DNA of 64,000 nucleotides from Lysobacteraceae bacterium (GTDB lineage: Bacteria; Pseudomonadota; Gammaproteobacteria; Xanthomonadales; Xanthomonadaceae), in the NCBI GenBank assembly GCA_026005075.1, contig BPKJ01000001.1, positions 806,001 through 870,000 of the forward strand, read 5' to 3'. Below the pieces are notes generated by a model. It saw only the letters and a list, made by a program, of their open reading frames with translations, did not search any database and was not told the origin of the DNA. Below are positions 1 through 9,186 of this stretch, one piece after another. How positions within the stretch are numbered: position 1 is the stretch's first letter; each line of letters opens with the position of its first letter. The translations under genes were made by a program, and so were the position numbers.

Positions 1-1729
1 ACGAGGTCTCAAGGGCGTGGAAATAGACCTGCTCGGCGATGCGCGTGGACAGTTCCAGGGCCTGCTCGCTGTCGAACGGAAGGCGCAGTCGGAAGAACAC
101 GTCCTGCAAGCCCATCATGCCGAGTCCGATGGGGCGCCAGCGCAGGTTGCCGCGCCGCGCCCGCTCGATGGGGTAGTGGTTGAGGTCGATGACGCGGTCC
201 AGCTGGCGCACCGCGATGCGGACCGTCTCCGCAAGCTTGTCGAAGTCGAAGCCCTGCTCGTCGAGGTGCCGGGCCAGGTTGATCGAGCCGAGGTTGCAGA
301 CCGCGACCTCCTCGGCGGAGGTGACCTCGAGGATCTCCGTGCACAGGTTGGACAGGTGGACCGTGTGCCCCGCGCGCAGCGCCTGGTTGCAGGTGCGGTT
401 GGAGGTGTCCTTGAAGCACATCCAGCCGTTCCCGGTCTCGCCAAGGGTCTTCATCATCCGCGCGTACAGGCTGCGCGCCGGCAGGGTCCTGCGCGCCCGC
501 CCCGCCCGCTCGGCCTGCACGTAGGCGGTCTCGAAGGCCTCGCCCCACAGGTCCACCAGCTCGGGCACCTCGGCGGGATCGAACAGCGACCACTCCGCGC
601 CTTCCTCGACCCGGCGCATGAACAGGTCGGGGATCCAGTTGGCGAGATTCAGGTGGTGGGTGCGCCGACCTTCGTCGCCGGTGTTGTCGCGCAGCTCCAG
701 GAACTCCTCGATGTCGGCGTGCCACGGCTCGAGGTAGACGCAGGCCGCACCCTTGCGGCGACCGCCCTGGTTGACGGCCGCAACCGAGGCATCGAGGGTC
801 TTCAGGAAGGGGACGATGCCGTTGGAACGGCCGTTGGTGCCACGGATCAGGCTGCCGCGGCTGCGCACGCGGCTGTAAGACTGACCGATGCCGCCCGAGA
901 ACTTGGAGAGACGGGCGACGTCGGCATAGCCCTGGTAGATCGCATCGAGCGTGTCCTGCGGCGAATCGAGCAGGAAGCACGAGGAGAGCTGCTCGTGCCG
1001 GGTCCCGGCGTTGAACAGGGTGGGCGAGCTGGGCAGGTACTCGAGGCGCGAGAGGCGCTCGTACAGCTCCAGCGCCTCGGCTGCCGACTCGGTGAGCGCG
1101 ACCGCGATGCGCAGGAAGAACTGCTGCGGCGTCTCGATCACCGTGCGCCGCACGGGGTGGCGCAGCAGGTAGCGATCGTGAAGCGTGCGCAGGCCGAAAT
1201 ACTCCAGCTCCCGGGTCCTGAGCGGATCGACGGCGTCGTTGAACTTGCGTGCATGCGCCTCGGTCGCGCGCAGAAGGCGCTCGCCGACCAGTCCGAGCCG
1301 GTGGGCCAGCTCGACCGACTGCGAGAAGGAATGCACGCCCTCGGCCTGCACTTCCTTGTCGATCACCCCGGCCAGCAGCCGCGCGGCGAGCTGACCGTAC
1401 TGGGGCTCGTCGGCCACCAGGCTGGCGGCGGTGCGTATCGCCAGCTCGTCGAGTTCACGGGTGGTGCAGCCGTCGTAGACCCCGGCGACGGTGCGGATGG
1501 CGACCTGCATCGGGTCGACCTCGTCGAGGTCGTCGCAATGCCTTGCGATGGCCCGCACGATCTTGCCCAGGTCGACCCTTTCCCGCGCGCCGTTGCGCTT
1601 GGTCACCTGCATGGGTCGGGTGCCATGCGGCGGGGTCAGGGTGAAGGCCGGCTGGCTGGCCCGCGCCGTCTGCGGCGCGGCCGCGTCGGGCGACACGGTG
1701 TCGGGACGGGTGATGGTGGTTTCGGTCAT
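1..1729 (-). CDS. nrdA: Class I ribonucleoside-diphosphate reductase alpha subunit, C-terminal part outside window
   Basis: Reverse-strand translation from ATG at 1729: MTETTITRPDTVSPD...KRNGARERVDLGKIVRAIARHCDD (ATP-cone-like) ...SSCFLLDSPQDTLDAIYQGYADVGRLSKFSGGIG...NQGGRRKGAACVYLEPWHADIEEFLELRDNTGDEGRRTHHLNLANWIPDLF. Runs off the left edge, so absent from the ORF track. Confidence 0.93.
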   Translation of the reverse strand, partial: MTETTITRPDTVSPDAAAPQTARASQPAFTLTPPHGTRPMQVTKRNGARERVDLGKIVRAIARHCDDLDEVDPMQVAIRTVAGVYDGCTTRELDELAIRTAASLVADEPQYGQLAARLLAGVIDKEVQAEGVHSFSQSVELAHRLGLVGERLLRATEAHARKFNDAVDPLRTRELEYFGLRTLHDRYLLRHPVRRTVIETPQQFFLRIAVALTESAAEALELYERLSRLEYLPSSPTLFNAGTRHEQLSSCFLLDSPQDTLDAIYQGYADVARLSKFSGGIGQSYSRVRSRGSLIRGTNGRSNGIVPFLKTLDASVAAVNQGGRRKGAACVYLEPWHADIEEFLELRDNTGDEGRRTHHLNLANWIPDLFMRRVEEGAEWSLFDPAEVPELVDLWGEAFETAYVQAERAGRARRTLPARSLYARMMKTLGETGNGWMCFKDTSNRTCNQALRAGHTVHLSNLCTEILEVTSAEEVAVCNLGSINLARHLDEQGFDFDKLAETVRIAVRQLDRVIDLNHYPIERARRGNLRWRPIGLGMMGLQDVFFRLRLPFDSEQALELSTRIAEQVYFHALETS

Positions 1730-1989
1730 GCTCGGCTCCCCGTTCGGTCGATGAAACAGGCAGCCGGGACGGATCCTCTCCGTCGCCGCCCTGCCTGCGC
1801 TCCCGCGAGCGCCGCGCGACCGGAAGGGAGTCGGACGGGGCCACCTCGGTGGCCGCTGCATGACGGGCCCGGCCCCCTCGCCGGGCAGAAGACCGCGACG
1901 GCAGGGACGGAGCCGCCGGGCAGGTTCGTCCACGCCCTCCCGCGAGGCGCGACAGCGACACCCTGTCGGCGGCGGACCGGCAGGGCGGT

Positions 1990-2150
1990 CCAGGCAGGTC
2001 TTCGGGCTCGAGGACATGCGTGCCGCAGCACGCGCCTACTGCGTCGGCTTCCCGGGCGAAGGCCCAGTGCCTTGATCGACGGGTCGTTTCCTCACACCGC
2101 TGCGGGGCAGCTCCGGATTCGCACCGGATTCCCTTTTAACACCATACCTT
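1990..2150 (-). ncRNA. Cobalamin (AdoCbl-type) riboswitch in nrdA leader
   Basis: Reverse strand: GGTGTTAAAAGGGAATCCGGTGCGAATCCGGAGCTGCCCCGCAGCGGTGTGAG...GGCACTGGGCC...CCGGGAAGCC...GAGCCCGAAGACCTGCCTG. This contains the B12-box core (GCTGCCCCGCARCGGT), CACTG, GGGAAG and the terminal GAAGACCTGCC in correct order. Confidence 0.93.
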
Positions 2151-2244
2151 GTGGCAGGTGACCGGGACGACCACAAGATACTGTGGTTGGGGTCAAAGCT
2201 GCAAGCAGCGCAGCGAGGTCCTCCGCCGCGTTGGCCTAGTTGGC

Positions 2245-4725
2245 CTAGCCCGACCGCGAGCGCGCGCGATGGGTCGGCGGCGCCGTCCAGGGATCCTCGG
2301 GCCAGGGATGCTTCGGGTAGCGCCCCTTCATTTCCCGGCGCACCTCCGGATAGGTGCGCTCCCAGAAGCCCTTGAGGTCGCGGGTGACCTGCAGCGGCCG
2401 CCCGGCGGGCGAGAGCAGATGCAGGGTCAGGGGTATGCGGCCGTCGGCGATGCGCGGCGTGTCGGCGAGCCCGAACAGTTCCTGCAGCTTGACCGCGAGC
2501 ACCGGCTCGCCGCCCTCCGGGTAGTCGACCGGGCGCTGCATGCCCGAGGGGACCTGGATGCGCACCGGGGCCAGCCGTTCGATGCTCCGCAAGGCCGCGC
2601 CGTCAACCCGCGCATGCAGGGCCGCCTCGAGCTCGCCCGGGACCAGGGCATCGAGGCGGGTCTTGCCCGCCAGGGCCGGCCCCAGCCAGTCCTCGAGCGA
2701 TTGCAGGAGGGCCGCGTCGGAGAGGTCGGGCAGGCCGAGTTCCGGGCAGTGCCGGCGGAGCAGGTCGACACGGGCGCGCCAGCGCGTGAGCGCCTCGGTC
2801 CACGGCAGGCAGCCCAGCCCAAGCTGGCGGACCGCGCCGAGCAGGGCCTCGGTGCAGAGCGCAGGATCGGGGGCGGGCAGCGGACGCTGCTCGAGCACGA
2901 TGCGGTCGAAGCGACGCTCGCGCACCGCCACGAGGGCGCGCCGGGTCGAGTCCCAGAACGCGCGGTCGGCTTCGAGGAAGCGTTCCCCGAACTCGCGCTC
3001 GAGATCGGCCTCCGCCACCGGGCAGGCGCGCAGGATGCGCGCGTCGATCGGCTGGTCGGCAAGTTCCGACACCACCAGCCACGGCTCCCCGGCGAGCACG
3101 CCGTCCTCGGGCAGGCTGGCACTGCGACCGTTGGCCAGTACGTAGCGGCGGGGATCGCGCGGATGCTGACGTGCGATGCGGTCGGGGAAGGCGTGGGCGA
3201 GGAGAATGCCCAGCTCGTGGGCGCTCGCCGTCGACGGCGGCGGTCCCAGCCCGAGCCGGCGCCGCCACTGCGCCGCCTGGCGCTCGATCGCCTGCAGGCT
3301 CGAGGCAGGAGCGGTGGTGACGGCCTGTCCGGCACGCCACGCCGCCAGCGCCTGCCAGCGGCCGGTCCAGTCCTCGCGCCGCTCGCGCAGCGGGTCCCGT
3401 GCCTCGATCAGTGCCACCAGGTCGCAGGCCAGCGCGCCGCGCTCCGGCCCCGCGGCAGCCAGCATGGCGCCGAGCCGGGGCTCGGTGCCGAGTTCGAGCA
3501 TGCGCCGCCCCAGCGCGGTGATGCGGCCCTCGCGCAGTGCGCCGAGGCGCTCCAGCAGCTCGCGTCCGGCGGCGAGCGCCCCGGGCGGCGGCGGGTCGGG
3601 AAAGCGCAACGCGCTGCTGCCCCAGGCCGCCAGTTCCAGCGCAAGGCCGGACAGCTCGGCCTGCGCGATCTCCGGGCGCCGCTGCGGCTCCAGCCGCTGC
3701 GACTCCGGCCAAAGCCGGTAGCACCAGCCCGCGGCCACCCGCCCGGCACGGCCGGCGCGCTGGTCGGCCGAGGCCTGGCTGATGCGCACCGTCGCCAGCC
3801 GCGAAAAGCCGCTCTGCGGGTCGTAGCGCGGCTCGCGGGCAAGCCCGCTGTCGATGACCACGCGGACCCCGGGCAGGGTGACCGAACTCTCGGCCACGTT
3901 GGTGGCCAGCACGACCCGGCGCACTCCGCTCGGATCGGGCCGCAGCACCTCGACCTGGCGTTCGGTCGGAAGGTCTCCGTGCAGGACCATCAAGACCGCC
4001 CCGGCCTCGGCGACCGGCCCGGCCAACGCCCTTGCCGCCTGTTCGATCTCCCGGCGACCGGGCAGGAACACCAGCACGTCCCCGGGATGGCTCGCCAAGG
4101 CCACGGTGAGGCAGCGCCGGAGCTGGCCGGCGAGCGGCTCGTCGCGAAGGGCCGGGAAGTGGCCGACCGACACCGGGTGGCTGCGCCCTTCCGAGCGCAG
4201 CCTCAGCGCGTCGAGCCAGCCGGCCAGCCGCTCCCCGTCCAGGGTGGCCGACATCAGCACGATGCGCAGGTCCGGCCGCAGCTGCCCCTGCACGTCGAGG
4301 GCCAGCGCGAGCGCGAGGTCGGCCGACAGGTGGCGCTCGTGGAACTCGTCGAAGATCAGGGCGGCCACCCCCTCAAGGGCGGGATCGCGCTGGATCATGC
4401 GCGCGAGGATGCCCTCGGTCACCACCTCGACCCGCGTCTGCGGCCCGATCCGCGATTCGAAGCGGATCCGGTAGCCGACGGTCCGGCCAACCTCCTCGCC
4501 CAGCGACTCGGCCATGAAGGCCGCCGCCGCCCGGGCCGCGACCCGGCGCGGCTCGAGCATGAGGATGCGCCCGTCCCCGCGCCAGCCTGCATCGAGCAGG
4601 GCGAGCGGCACCCGGGTGGTCTTGCCGGCCCCGGGCGGGGCCTCGAGCACCAGCCGCGTGCCCGCCTCCAGCGTCCTGTGCAAGGCGGGCAGCAATGCCT
4701 CGACCGGCAGCACCGGCATCCCCAT
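2245..4725 (-). CDS. hrpB: ATP-dependent helicase HrpB
   Basis: MGMPVLPVEALLPALHRTLEAGTRLVLEAPPGAGKTTRVPLALL...LIFDEFHERHLSADLALALALDVQ...LMSATLDGERLA; DEAH-type helicase with HrpB-like organisation. Start trimmed from ORF 2245..4845. Confidence 0.93.
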   Translation of the reverse strand: MGMPVLPVEALLPALHRTLEAGTRLVLEAPPGAGKTTRVPLALLDAGWRGDGRILMLEPRRVAARAAAAFMAESLGEEVGRTVGYRIRFESRIGPQTRVEVVTEGILARMIQRDPALEGVAALIFDEFHERHLSADLALALALDVQGQLRPDLRIVLMSATLDGERLAGWLDALRLRSEGRSHPVSVGHFPALRDEPLAGQLRRCLTVALASHPGDVLVFLPGRREIEQAARALAGPVAEAGAVLMVLHGDLPTERQVEVLRPDPSGVRRVVLATNVAESSVTLPGVRVVIDSGLAREPRYDPQSGFSRLATVRISQASADQRAGRAGRVAAGWCYRLWPESQRLEPQRRPEIAQAELSGLALELAAWGSSALRFPDPPPPGALAAGRELLERLGALREGRITALGRRMLELGTEPRLGAMLAAAGPERGALACDLVALIEARDPLRERREDWTGRWQALAAWRAGQAVTTAPASSLQAIERQAAQWRRRLGLGPPPSTASAHELGILLAHAFPDRIARQHPRDPRRYVLANGRSASLPEDGVLAGEPWLVVSELADQPIDARILRACPVAEADLEREFGERFLEADRAFWDSTRRALVAVRERRFDRIVLEQRPLPAPDPALCTEALLGAVRQLGLGCLPWTEALTRWRARVDLLRRHCPELGLPDLSDAALLQSLEDWLGPALAGKTRLDALVPGELEAALHARVDGAALRSIERLAPVRIQVPSGMQRPVDYPEGGEPVLAVKLQELFGLADTPRIADGRIPLTLHLLSPAGRPLQVTRDLKGFWERTYPEVRREMKGRYPKHPWPEDPWTAPPTHRARSRSG

Positions 4726-4741
4726 CGCTGCCCGCTCCCGC

Positions 4742-5845
4742 TCAGCCGCGGAGGGCGTAGACCGCCTGCTCGGACATGCGGTGCCACGCCGCGGCGCGCT
4801 GCTGGAACGAAGCGTAAGAGGTCCACACCCTGGCGGCGAAGGCATCGCGCCGGGTGATCTCGCCGATGACCTCGTCGGTGGCCGCGCGCAGGGCGGCGAG
4901 GACCGCCTCGGGAAGCGTCCGGAACTCGACCCCGTGTTCCTCCACCAGCTGCTCGAGGGCCTGCTGGTTGCGGGCGGTGTACTCGGCCAGCATCCCGTCG
5001 TTCACCGCCGCGCAGCAGGCCTCGACGATCGCCTTGAGGTCCTCGGGCAGGGCGTCGAAGGCGGCCTTGTTGACGATGCACTCGAGGGTTGGGCCGGGCT
5101 CCTGCCAGCCGGGCATGTAGCAGTAGCGCGCGACCCGATGCAGACCGAAGGCGAGGTCGTTGTAGGGCCCGACCCACTCCGCGGCGTCGATGGTCCCGCT
5201 CTGCAAGGCCTGGAACAACTCGCCGCCGGGCAGGTTGACCGGCGTCGCGCCCAGCCTGGCCATGACCTCGCCCCCCAGCCCCGGGATGCGCATCTTCAGG
5301 CCCTTGAGGTCCTCGACCGCACGGATCTCCCGGTTGAACCAGCCCGCCGCCTGCACCCCGGTGTTGCCGGCCGGAAACGGCACGAGGTTGAAGGGCGCGT
5401 ACAGCTCGCGCCAGAGCTCGAGCCCGCCGCCATGGTAGAGCCAGCCGTTCATCTCCTGGGCGTTCATCCCGAAGGGGATGGTGCAGAAGAACGGCGCCGC
5501 CTCGGCCTTGCCCTTCCAGTAGTAGCTTGCGCCATGGCCCATCTCGGCCGTGCCGCGGCTGACCGCATCGAAGGTCTCGAAGGCGGGCACCAGCTCACCG
5601 GCTGCCAGCACCTTGACCTGGATCCGGCCGCCGCTGGCCCGGGTGATGGACTCGGCCAGCCGCGCGGCACCCGAGCCGAGGCCGGGAAAGTTGGCCGGCC
5701 AGGTGGTCACCATCTTCCAGTGCCGGACCGGCTCGGCGCTACCGCCGCCGGCGGCCGGATCCGCGTGCCTATCGCCCGCACATCCGGCCAGTCCCGCGCC
5801 CAGCGCGGCCAGCCCTCCGGCGCGCAACCATTCACGTCGCTGCAT
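4742..5845 (-). CDS. TRAP transporter substrate-binding protein (DctP family), lipoprotein/Tat-like signal
   Basis: MQRREWLRAGGLAALGAGLAGCAGDRHAD...WKMVTTWPANFPGLGSGAARLAESITRASGGRIQVKVLAAGELVPAFETFDAVSRGTAEMGHGASYYW...; TRAP SBP pattern. Confidence 0.88.
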   Translation of the reverse strand: MQRREWLRAGGLAALGAGLAGCAGDRHADPAAGGGSAEPVRHWKMVTTWPANFPGLGSGAARLAESITRASGGRIQVKVLAAGELVPAFETFDAVSRGTAEMGHGASYYWKGKAEAAPFFCTIPFGMNAQEMNGWLYHGGGLELWRELYAPFNLVPFPAGNTGVQAAGWFNREIRAVEDLKGLKMRIPGLGGEVMARLGATPVNLPGGELFQALQSGTIDAAEWVGPYNDLAFGLHRVARYCYMPGWQEPGPTLECIVNKAAFDALPEDLKAIVEACCAAVNDGMLAEYTARNQQALEQLVEEHGVEFRTLPEAVLAALRAATDEVIGEITRRDAFAARVWTSYASFQQRAAAWHRMSEQAVYALRG

Positions 5846-5931
5846 GCTCCGTCCCTCCTTCACGGAAGGCGGGAGTGTAGCCCTGCCCGGCGCGGGCGCC
5901 CAAGCGCCCGACCGATCCGGCACTCAATCGC

Positions 5932-6960
5932 TCAGTCGAGGTTGAAGTCGATGCGCTGGATGACCCATTGCGCTTCCTTGCCGGTGCTGAACTTCCAGCG
6001 CGAGACCGCGGCGAGGGTCTCGCGGTCGAACACGCCCTCGGGTTCGGACTCGATCACCTCGACCTGACCCACGCTGCCGTCGGGCTGGACCAGCATCCGC
6101 ACCCGCACGTAGCCCTCGATGCGCCGGCGGAAGGCCAGCCGCGGGTAGCGGGGCTGGACCGCCTCGAGCAGCTTCGGCGGCTCGGCCGCCGCGGGCGCGG
6201 ACTCCGCTGCCGGACGCGGCGATGCCGGCTGGCTCGCCAGCGGCGTGGCCGGTTCGGCGGCCGCTGGCTGCGGCTGCGCCGGCGGTGGCGGCGGAGGAGT
6301 CTGTGCCACCGGCGGTGGCGCCGCGGGCTCGGGCGGAGTTTGGGTCGGCGGCGGCGCGGCGGGCTCGGCCGCCACCGGCGCCGGGGCCGCCGGCCGCGCC
6401 GGCTCGGGCTGCTGCGGCCGCGCCGGCGCCGGGGCATTGGCTTCGGCAAGCTGGCGCTTGAGCCGCAGCAGCCCGGGACTGTCGTCGCGGAACCGTGCGA
6501 GCAGGGCGATCAGGCGCTCGACCTCGCCGCGACGGCCCTCGGCAAGGGCGCGCTCGGCAAACACCAGACCGTAGGGATAGAGGTCCGCCAGCACCGCCCG
6601 TGCCTGGGCTTCGGGGCCGACCTGGGCGACGCTGTCCATCAGCTTGCGCCGCTGGCCGGAGGCCGCCCCACCACCTGCCTGCGCCGCCTCGATCACCTTC
6701 AGGTACAGCTCGAACGCGTTGTCGCCCTCGGGATCGAACAGGCGATCCTCGGCCGCGGCCTTGTCGGCACGCTCCAGCAGCTCACGCGGATCCTCGGGCG
6801 CGGCCTGCGCAGCGTCCTCGGCCGGAACGGCCGACTCGGATGCCGGCGCGGGGGCAGCGGTGGACGCGGGCGCCTGTGCCGGCGGCTCCTCGCTGCCGCA
6901 ACCGGCCAACATGCCGGCCACAGCCAGCAGACCCGGAATGGCAAACCGCGAAACGTTCAT
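5932..6960 (-). CDS. Lipoprotein with Pro/Ala-rich linker and C-terminal TonB domain
   Basis: MNVSRFAIPGLLAVAGMLAGCGSEEPPAQ (lipobox LAGC), long Pro-rich segment, C-term LLEAVQPRYPRLAFRRRIEGYVRVRMLVQPDGSVGQVEVIESEPEGVFDRETLAAVSRWKF (TonB_C). Confidence 0.85.
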   Translation of the reverse strand: MNVSRFAIPGLLAVAGMLAGCGSEEPPAQAPASTAAPAPASESAVPAEDAAQAAPEDPRELLERADKAAAEDRLFDPEGDNAFELYLKVIEAAQAGGGAASGQRRKLMDSVAQVGPEAQARAVLADLYPYGLVFAERALAEGRRGEVERLIALLARFRDDSPGLLRLKRQLAEANAPAPARPQQPEPARPAAPAPVAAEPAAPPPTQTPPEPAAPPPVAQTPPPPPPAQPQPAAAEPATPLASQPASPRPAAESAPAAAEPPKLLEAVQPRYPRLAFRRRIEGYVRVRMLVQPDGSVGQVEVIESEPEGVFDRETLAAVSRWKFSTGKEAQWVIQRIDFNLD

Positions 6961-7173
6961 GCGTGCTCCTGCTGATTCGGTCTGGGCAAGGATGGGAACC
7001 TATAAGATGCCCTATTCATCACCGATTGGGTTTCCTTTGCAACCACCCGCTTGCCAGGGGCCTTGTCCGCCCGGCGCTGAACCGCCGGCCGGCGGCAGGC
7101 ATCCGCGGTCCTTCCGGCTGCGTAGGAGTGCTAGCATCGGCCGCAGGTCGCGGCCAGGTTCGTGAGGTCGGTC

Positions 7174-9126
7174 ATGAAAGCACAGCTCGGGCACTACCAG
7201 ATCATCGAGGAGCTCGGACGCGGCGGCATGGGCGTGGTCTACAAGGGCTACGAGCCCGCGCTCAACCGCTATGTCGCGATCAAGGAGCTCTCGCCCTCGC
7301 TGGCCCACGATCCGAATCTGGTCGAGCGCTTCCTGCGCGAAGCCCGGTCGATGGCGCAGCTGACCGACCCGCACATCATCCAGGTCTATTTCATCGGCAC
7401 CGATGCCGAGACCGGGCAGCCGTTCTTCGCCATGGAGTTCGTCGAGGGCGAGTCGCTCTCCAGCCTGCTCAAGCGCGAGGGAACGCTGAGTGTGGAGAAT
7501 GCGCTCAAGCTCATGCACCAGGCGGCGCTGGGCCTTGCCACCGCGCACGACAAGGGCGTGATCCACCGCGACATCAAGCCCGGCAACCTGATGATCACGC
7601 CGCGCGGTCAGCTCAAGATCGCCGACTTCGGCATCGCGCTGGCCACCCAGGACCTGTCGCGCAAGCTGACCTCCACCGGCGAGTTCGTCGGCACGCCGGG
7701 CTACCTCTCGCCCGAGGTCTGCCTCGGCAAGCCGGTCGATGCGCGTTCCGACATCTTCGCGCTCGGGATCGTGCTCTACGAGATGCTGGCCGGCCGCCTG
7801 CCCTTCACCGACGAGTCGCCGCTCGGCCTGATGCTTTCGGTGGTGAAGGCGGAGATCCCGGACATCCGCAGCCTCAACGAGCAGGTCGACGCGCAGACGG
7901 CGGACATTCTCGGCAGGATGCTGGCCAAGGATCCGGAACAGCGCTTCCAGGACTGCCACGCGTTGGCCGCGGCACTCGAGCAGCATCCGCTGGTGGCCAA
8001 GGGCGGTACGGTGCGGCTGGCCACGGCCGCGGGTGGAGCGACCGTCGCCGGAGCCGCGACGCCGGGCTCGCAGGCGCCACGCGCGCCCACGCCCCCGCCT
8101 GTGGTGCGCGCCGAGAGCGCATCCTCCGCGGCCTCGCCACCGCCTCCCCCCACCGAGGGAGAGGCCCCGACCGCGAAGGGTCAGGCGCCGCGCCGGCCCT
8201 CGGTCCTCGACCGGCCCCAGCCTGCCCGACGAAGCTCGGCACCGCTGTGGCTGGCCGCCGCGGTGCTGGTGCTGCTGGTCTCGGCGGCGGTCGCCTTCCG
8301 CGGTGCGATCGGGGAGTTCCTGCTGCGCTCGGACGACCCGGCCGTGGCCGCCGCTCCGAGCGCCACCGAAGCCCGTGGCACCGAAGCCGGGTCGGTCGCC
8401 GCCGAGCCGACCCCCGCCTCCTCCACGGGGCCGACGGCCGCCACGCAGGCCGACGAGCGGGTCCTCGAATCCGCATCCGACGCGCCGCCGGCTGCCGCCG
8501 CCCCGACCGCTTCCGGGCAGCCGGAGGAGGCCGCGCCGGTGGCCGATGCGAGCGATGCTCGCGACCGTACGCAGGCGCCGTCCGAGCCTGTCGACGCGGC
8601 CGCGGCGGCTTCGTCCTCGCGCCCGGCGCGACCGGCAAGGGAGAAGGTGCTCGCACGTGTCGAACCACCCCGGCCCGCCGAGAAGCCTGCGCCGCCGCGG
8701 GTGGCCGTGGTCGCGCTGGGCGATCGCGCGCTGGCCGACACCGCCAAGCAGCGCATCGAGGAGCGGCTGCTGGCCGAAGGCTTCGATGTGCTCGATACCG
8801 ACCTGGTCGCGGGCCTCGAGGGGCGTGACCTGCCGGGAATCCTGCGCGCCCTGCGCCGCGAGGCGACCATGCTGGTGGTGGTGCGTGCCGAACCGATCGG
8901 CTCACAACAGCTCAGCGCCTACGGCCAGTATTTCACCCTCTACTCGGCCAACCTCAACGTGCGCAGCTACCTCATCGGCGAGGGGCGCCCGCTCGGCGCC
9001 GGATTCCGAGAGAAGGTGGACTTCACGGTGCACAACGTCAACGAGAACACCCGCGAGGTGCTCGCCCCGCATCTGAGCCAGCTGGTGCGCGAGCTGGCGC
9101 CGCATCGCCGCCGCGCGGCCGGCTGA
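7174..9126 (+). CDS. Transmembrane Ser/Thr protein kinase (PknB-like) with extracytoplasmic C-terminal domain
   Basis: MKAQLGHYQIIEELGRGGMGVVYKGYEPALNRYVAIKEL...VIHRDIKPGNLMI...IADFGIA...GTPGYLSPE; TM segment LWLAAAVLVLLVSAAVAF, then a low-complexity and globular C-terminus. Confidence 0.93.
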   Translation: MKAQLGHYQIIEELGRGGMGVVYKGYEPALNRYVAIKELSPSLAHDPNLVERFLREARSMAQLTDPHIIQVYFIGTDAETGQPFFAMEFVEGESLSSLLKREGTLSVENALKLMHQAALGLATAHDKGVIHRDIKPGNLMITPRGQLKIADFGIALATQDLSRKLTSTGEFVGTPGYLSPEVCLGKPVDARSDIFALGIVLYEMLAGRLPFTDESPLGLMLSVVKAEIPDIRSLNEQVDAQTADILGRMLAKDPEQRFQDCHALAAALEQHPLVAKGGTVRLATAAGGATVAGAATPGSQAPRAPTPPPVVRAESASSAASPPPPPTEGEAPTAKGQAPRRPSVLDRPQPARRSSAPLWLAAAVLVLLVSAAVAFRGAIGEFLLRSDDPAVAAAPSATEARGTEAGSVAAEPTPASSTGPTAATQADERVLESASDAPPAAAAPTASGQPEEAAPVADASDARDRTQAPSEPVDAAAAASSSRPARPAREKVLARVEPPRPAEKPAPPRVAVVALGDRALADTAKQRIEERLLAEGFDVLDTDLVAGLEGRDLPGILRALRREATMLVVVRAEPIGSQQLSAYGQYFTLYSANLNVRSYLIGEGRPLGAGFREKVDFTVHNVNENTREVLAPHLSQLVRELAPHRRRAAG

Positions 9127-9143
9127 GCCCGCGTCCCGAGGGT

Positions 9144-9173
9144 GCCGCCTGTCCGTCGCCCCGGGCAGGCGGC
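9144..9173 (+). terminator. Hairpin between kinase and MFS gene (possible attenuator/terminator)
   Basis: GCCGCCTG-N14-CAGGCGGC inverted repeat just after the kinase stop; no strong T tract. Confidence 0.4.
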
Positions 9174-9186
9174 CGGTCTTGCCTGC

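Noticed and set aside
9-980. 323-aa minus-strand ORF (MLPARFAAGHARCDLPG...) overlapping nrdA
   Set aside because: Out-of-frame Arg/Pro/Gly-rich translation of the nrdA coding region; no domain character.
2105-2135. Possible tRNA T-arm (GGTGCGAATCC) on the minus strand
   Set aside because: It is the conserved 5' core of the cobalamin riboswitch; no acceptor or anticodon arms fit.
17-2161. 714-aa plus-strand ORF antisense to nrdA and its riboswitch
   Set aside because: High-GC antisense open frame; low-complexity translation. The true gene is the minus-strand NrdA.
2149-4857. 902-aa plus-strand ORF antisense to hrpB
   Set aside because: Mirror-frame artefact of GC-rich codon usage; translation rich in Arg/Gln/Gly with no recognisable motifs.
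6195-6450. GC-rich repetitive block resembling a tandem repeat
   Set aside because: It is the degenerate Pro/Ala-rich linker coding sequence of the TonB-like lipoprotein, not a true nucleotide repeat.
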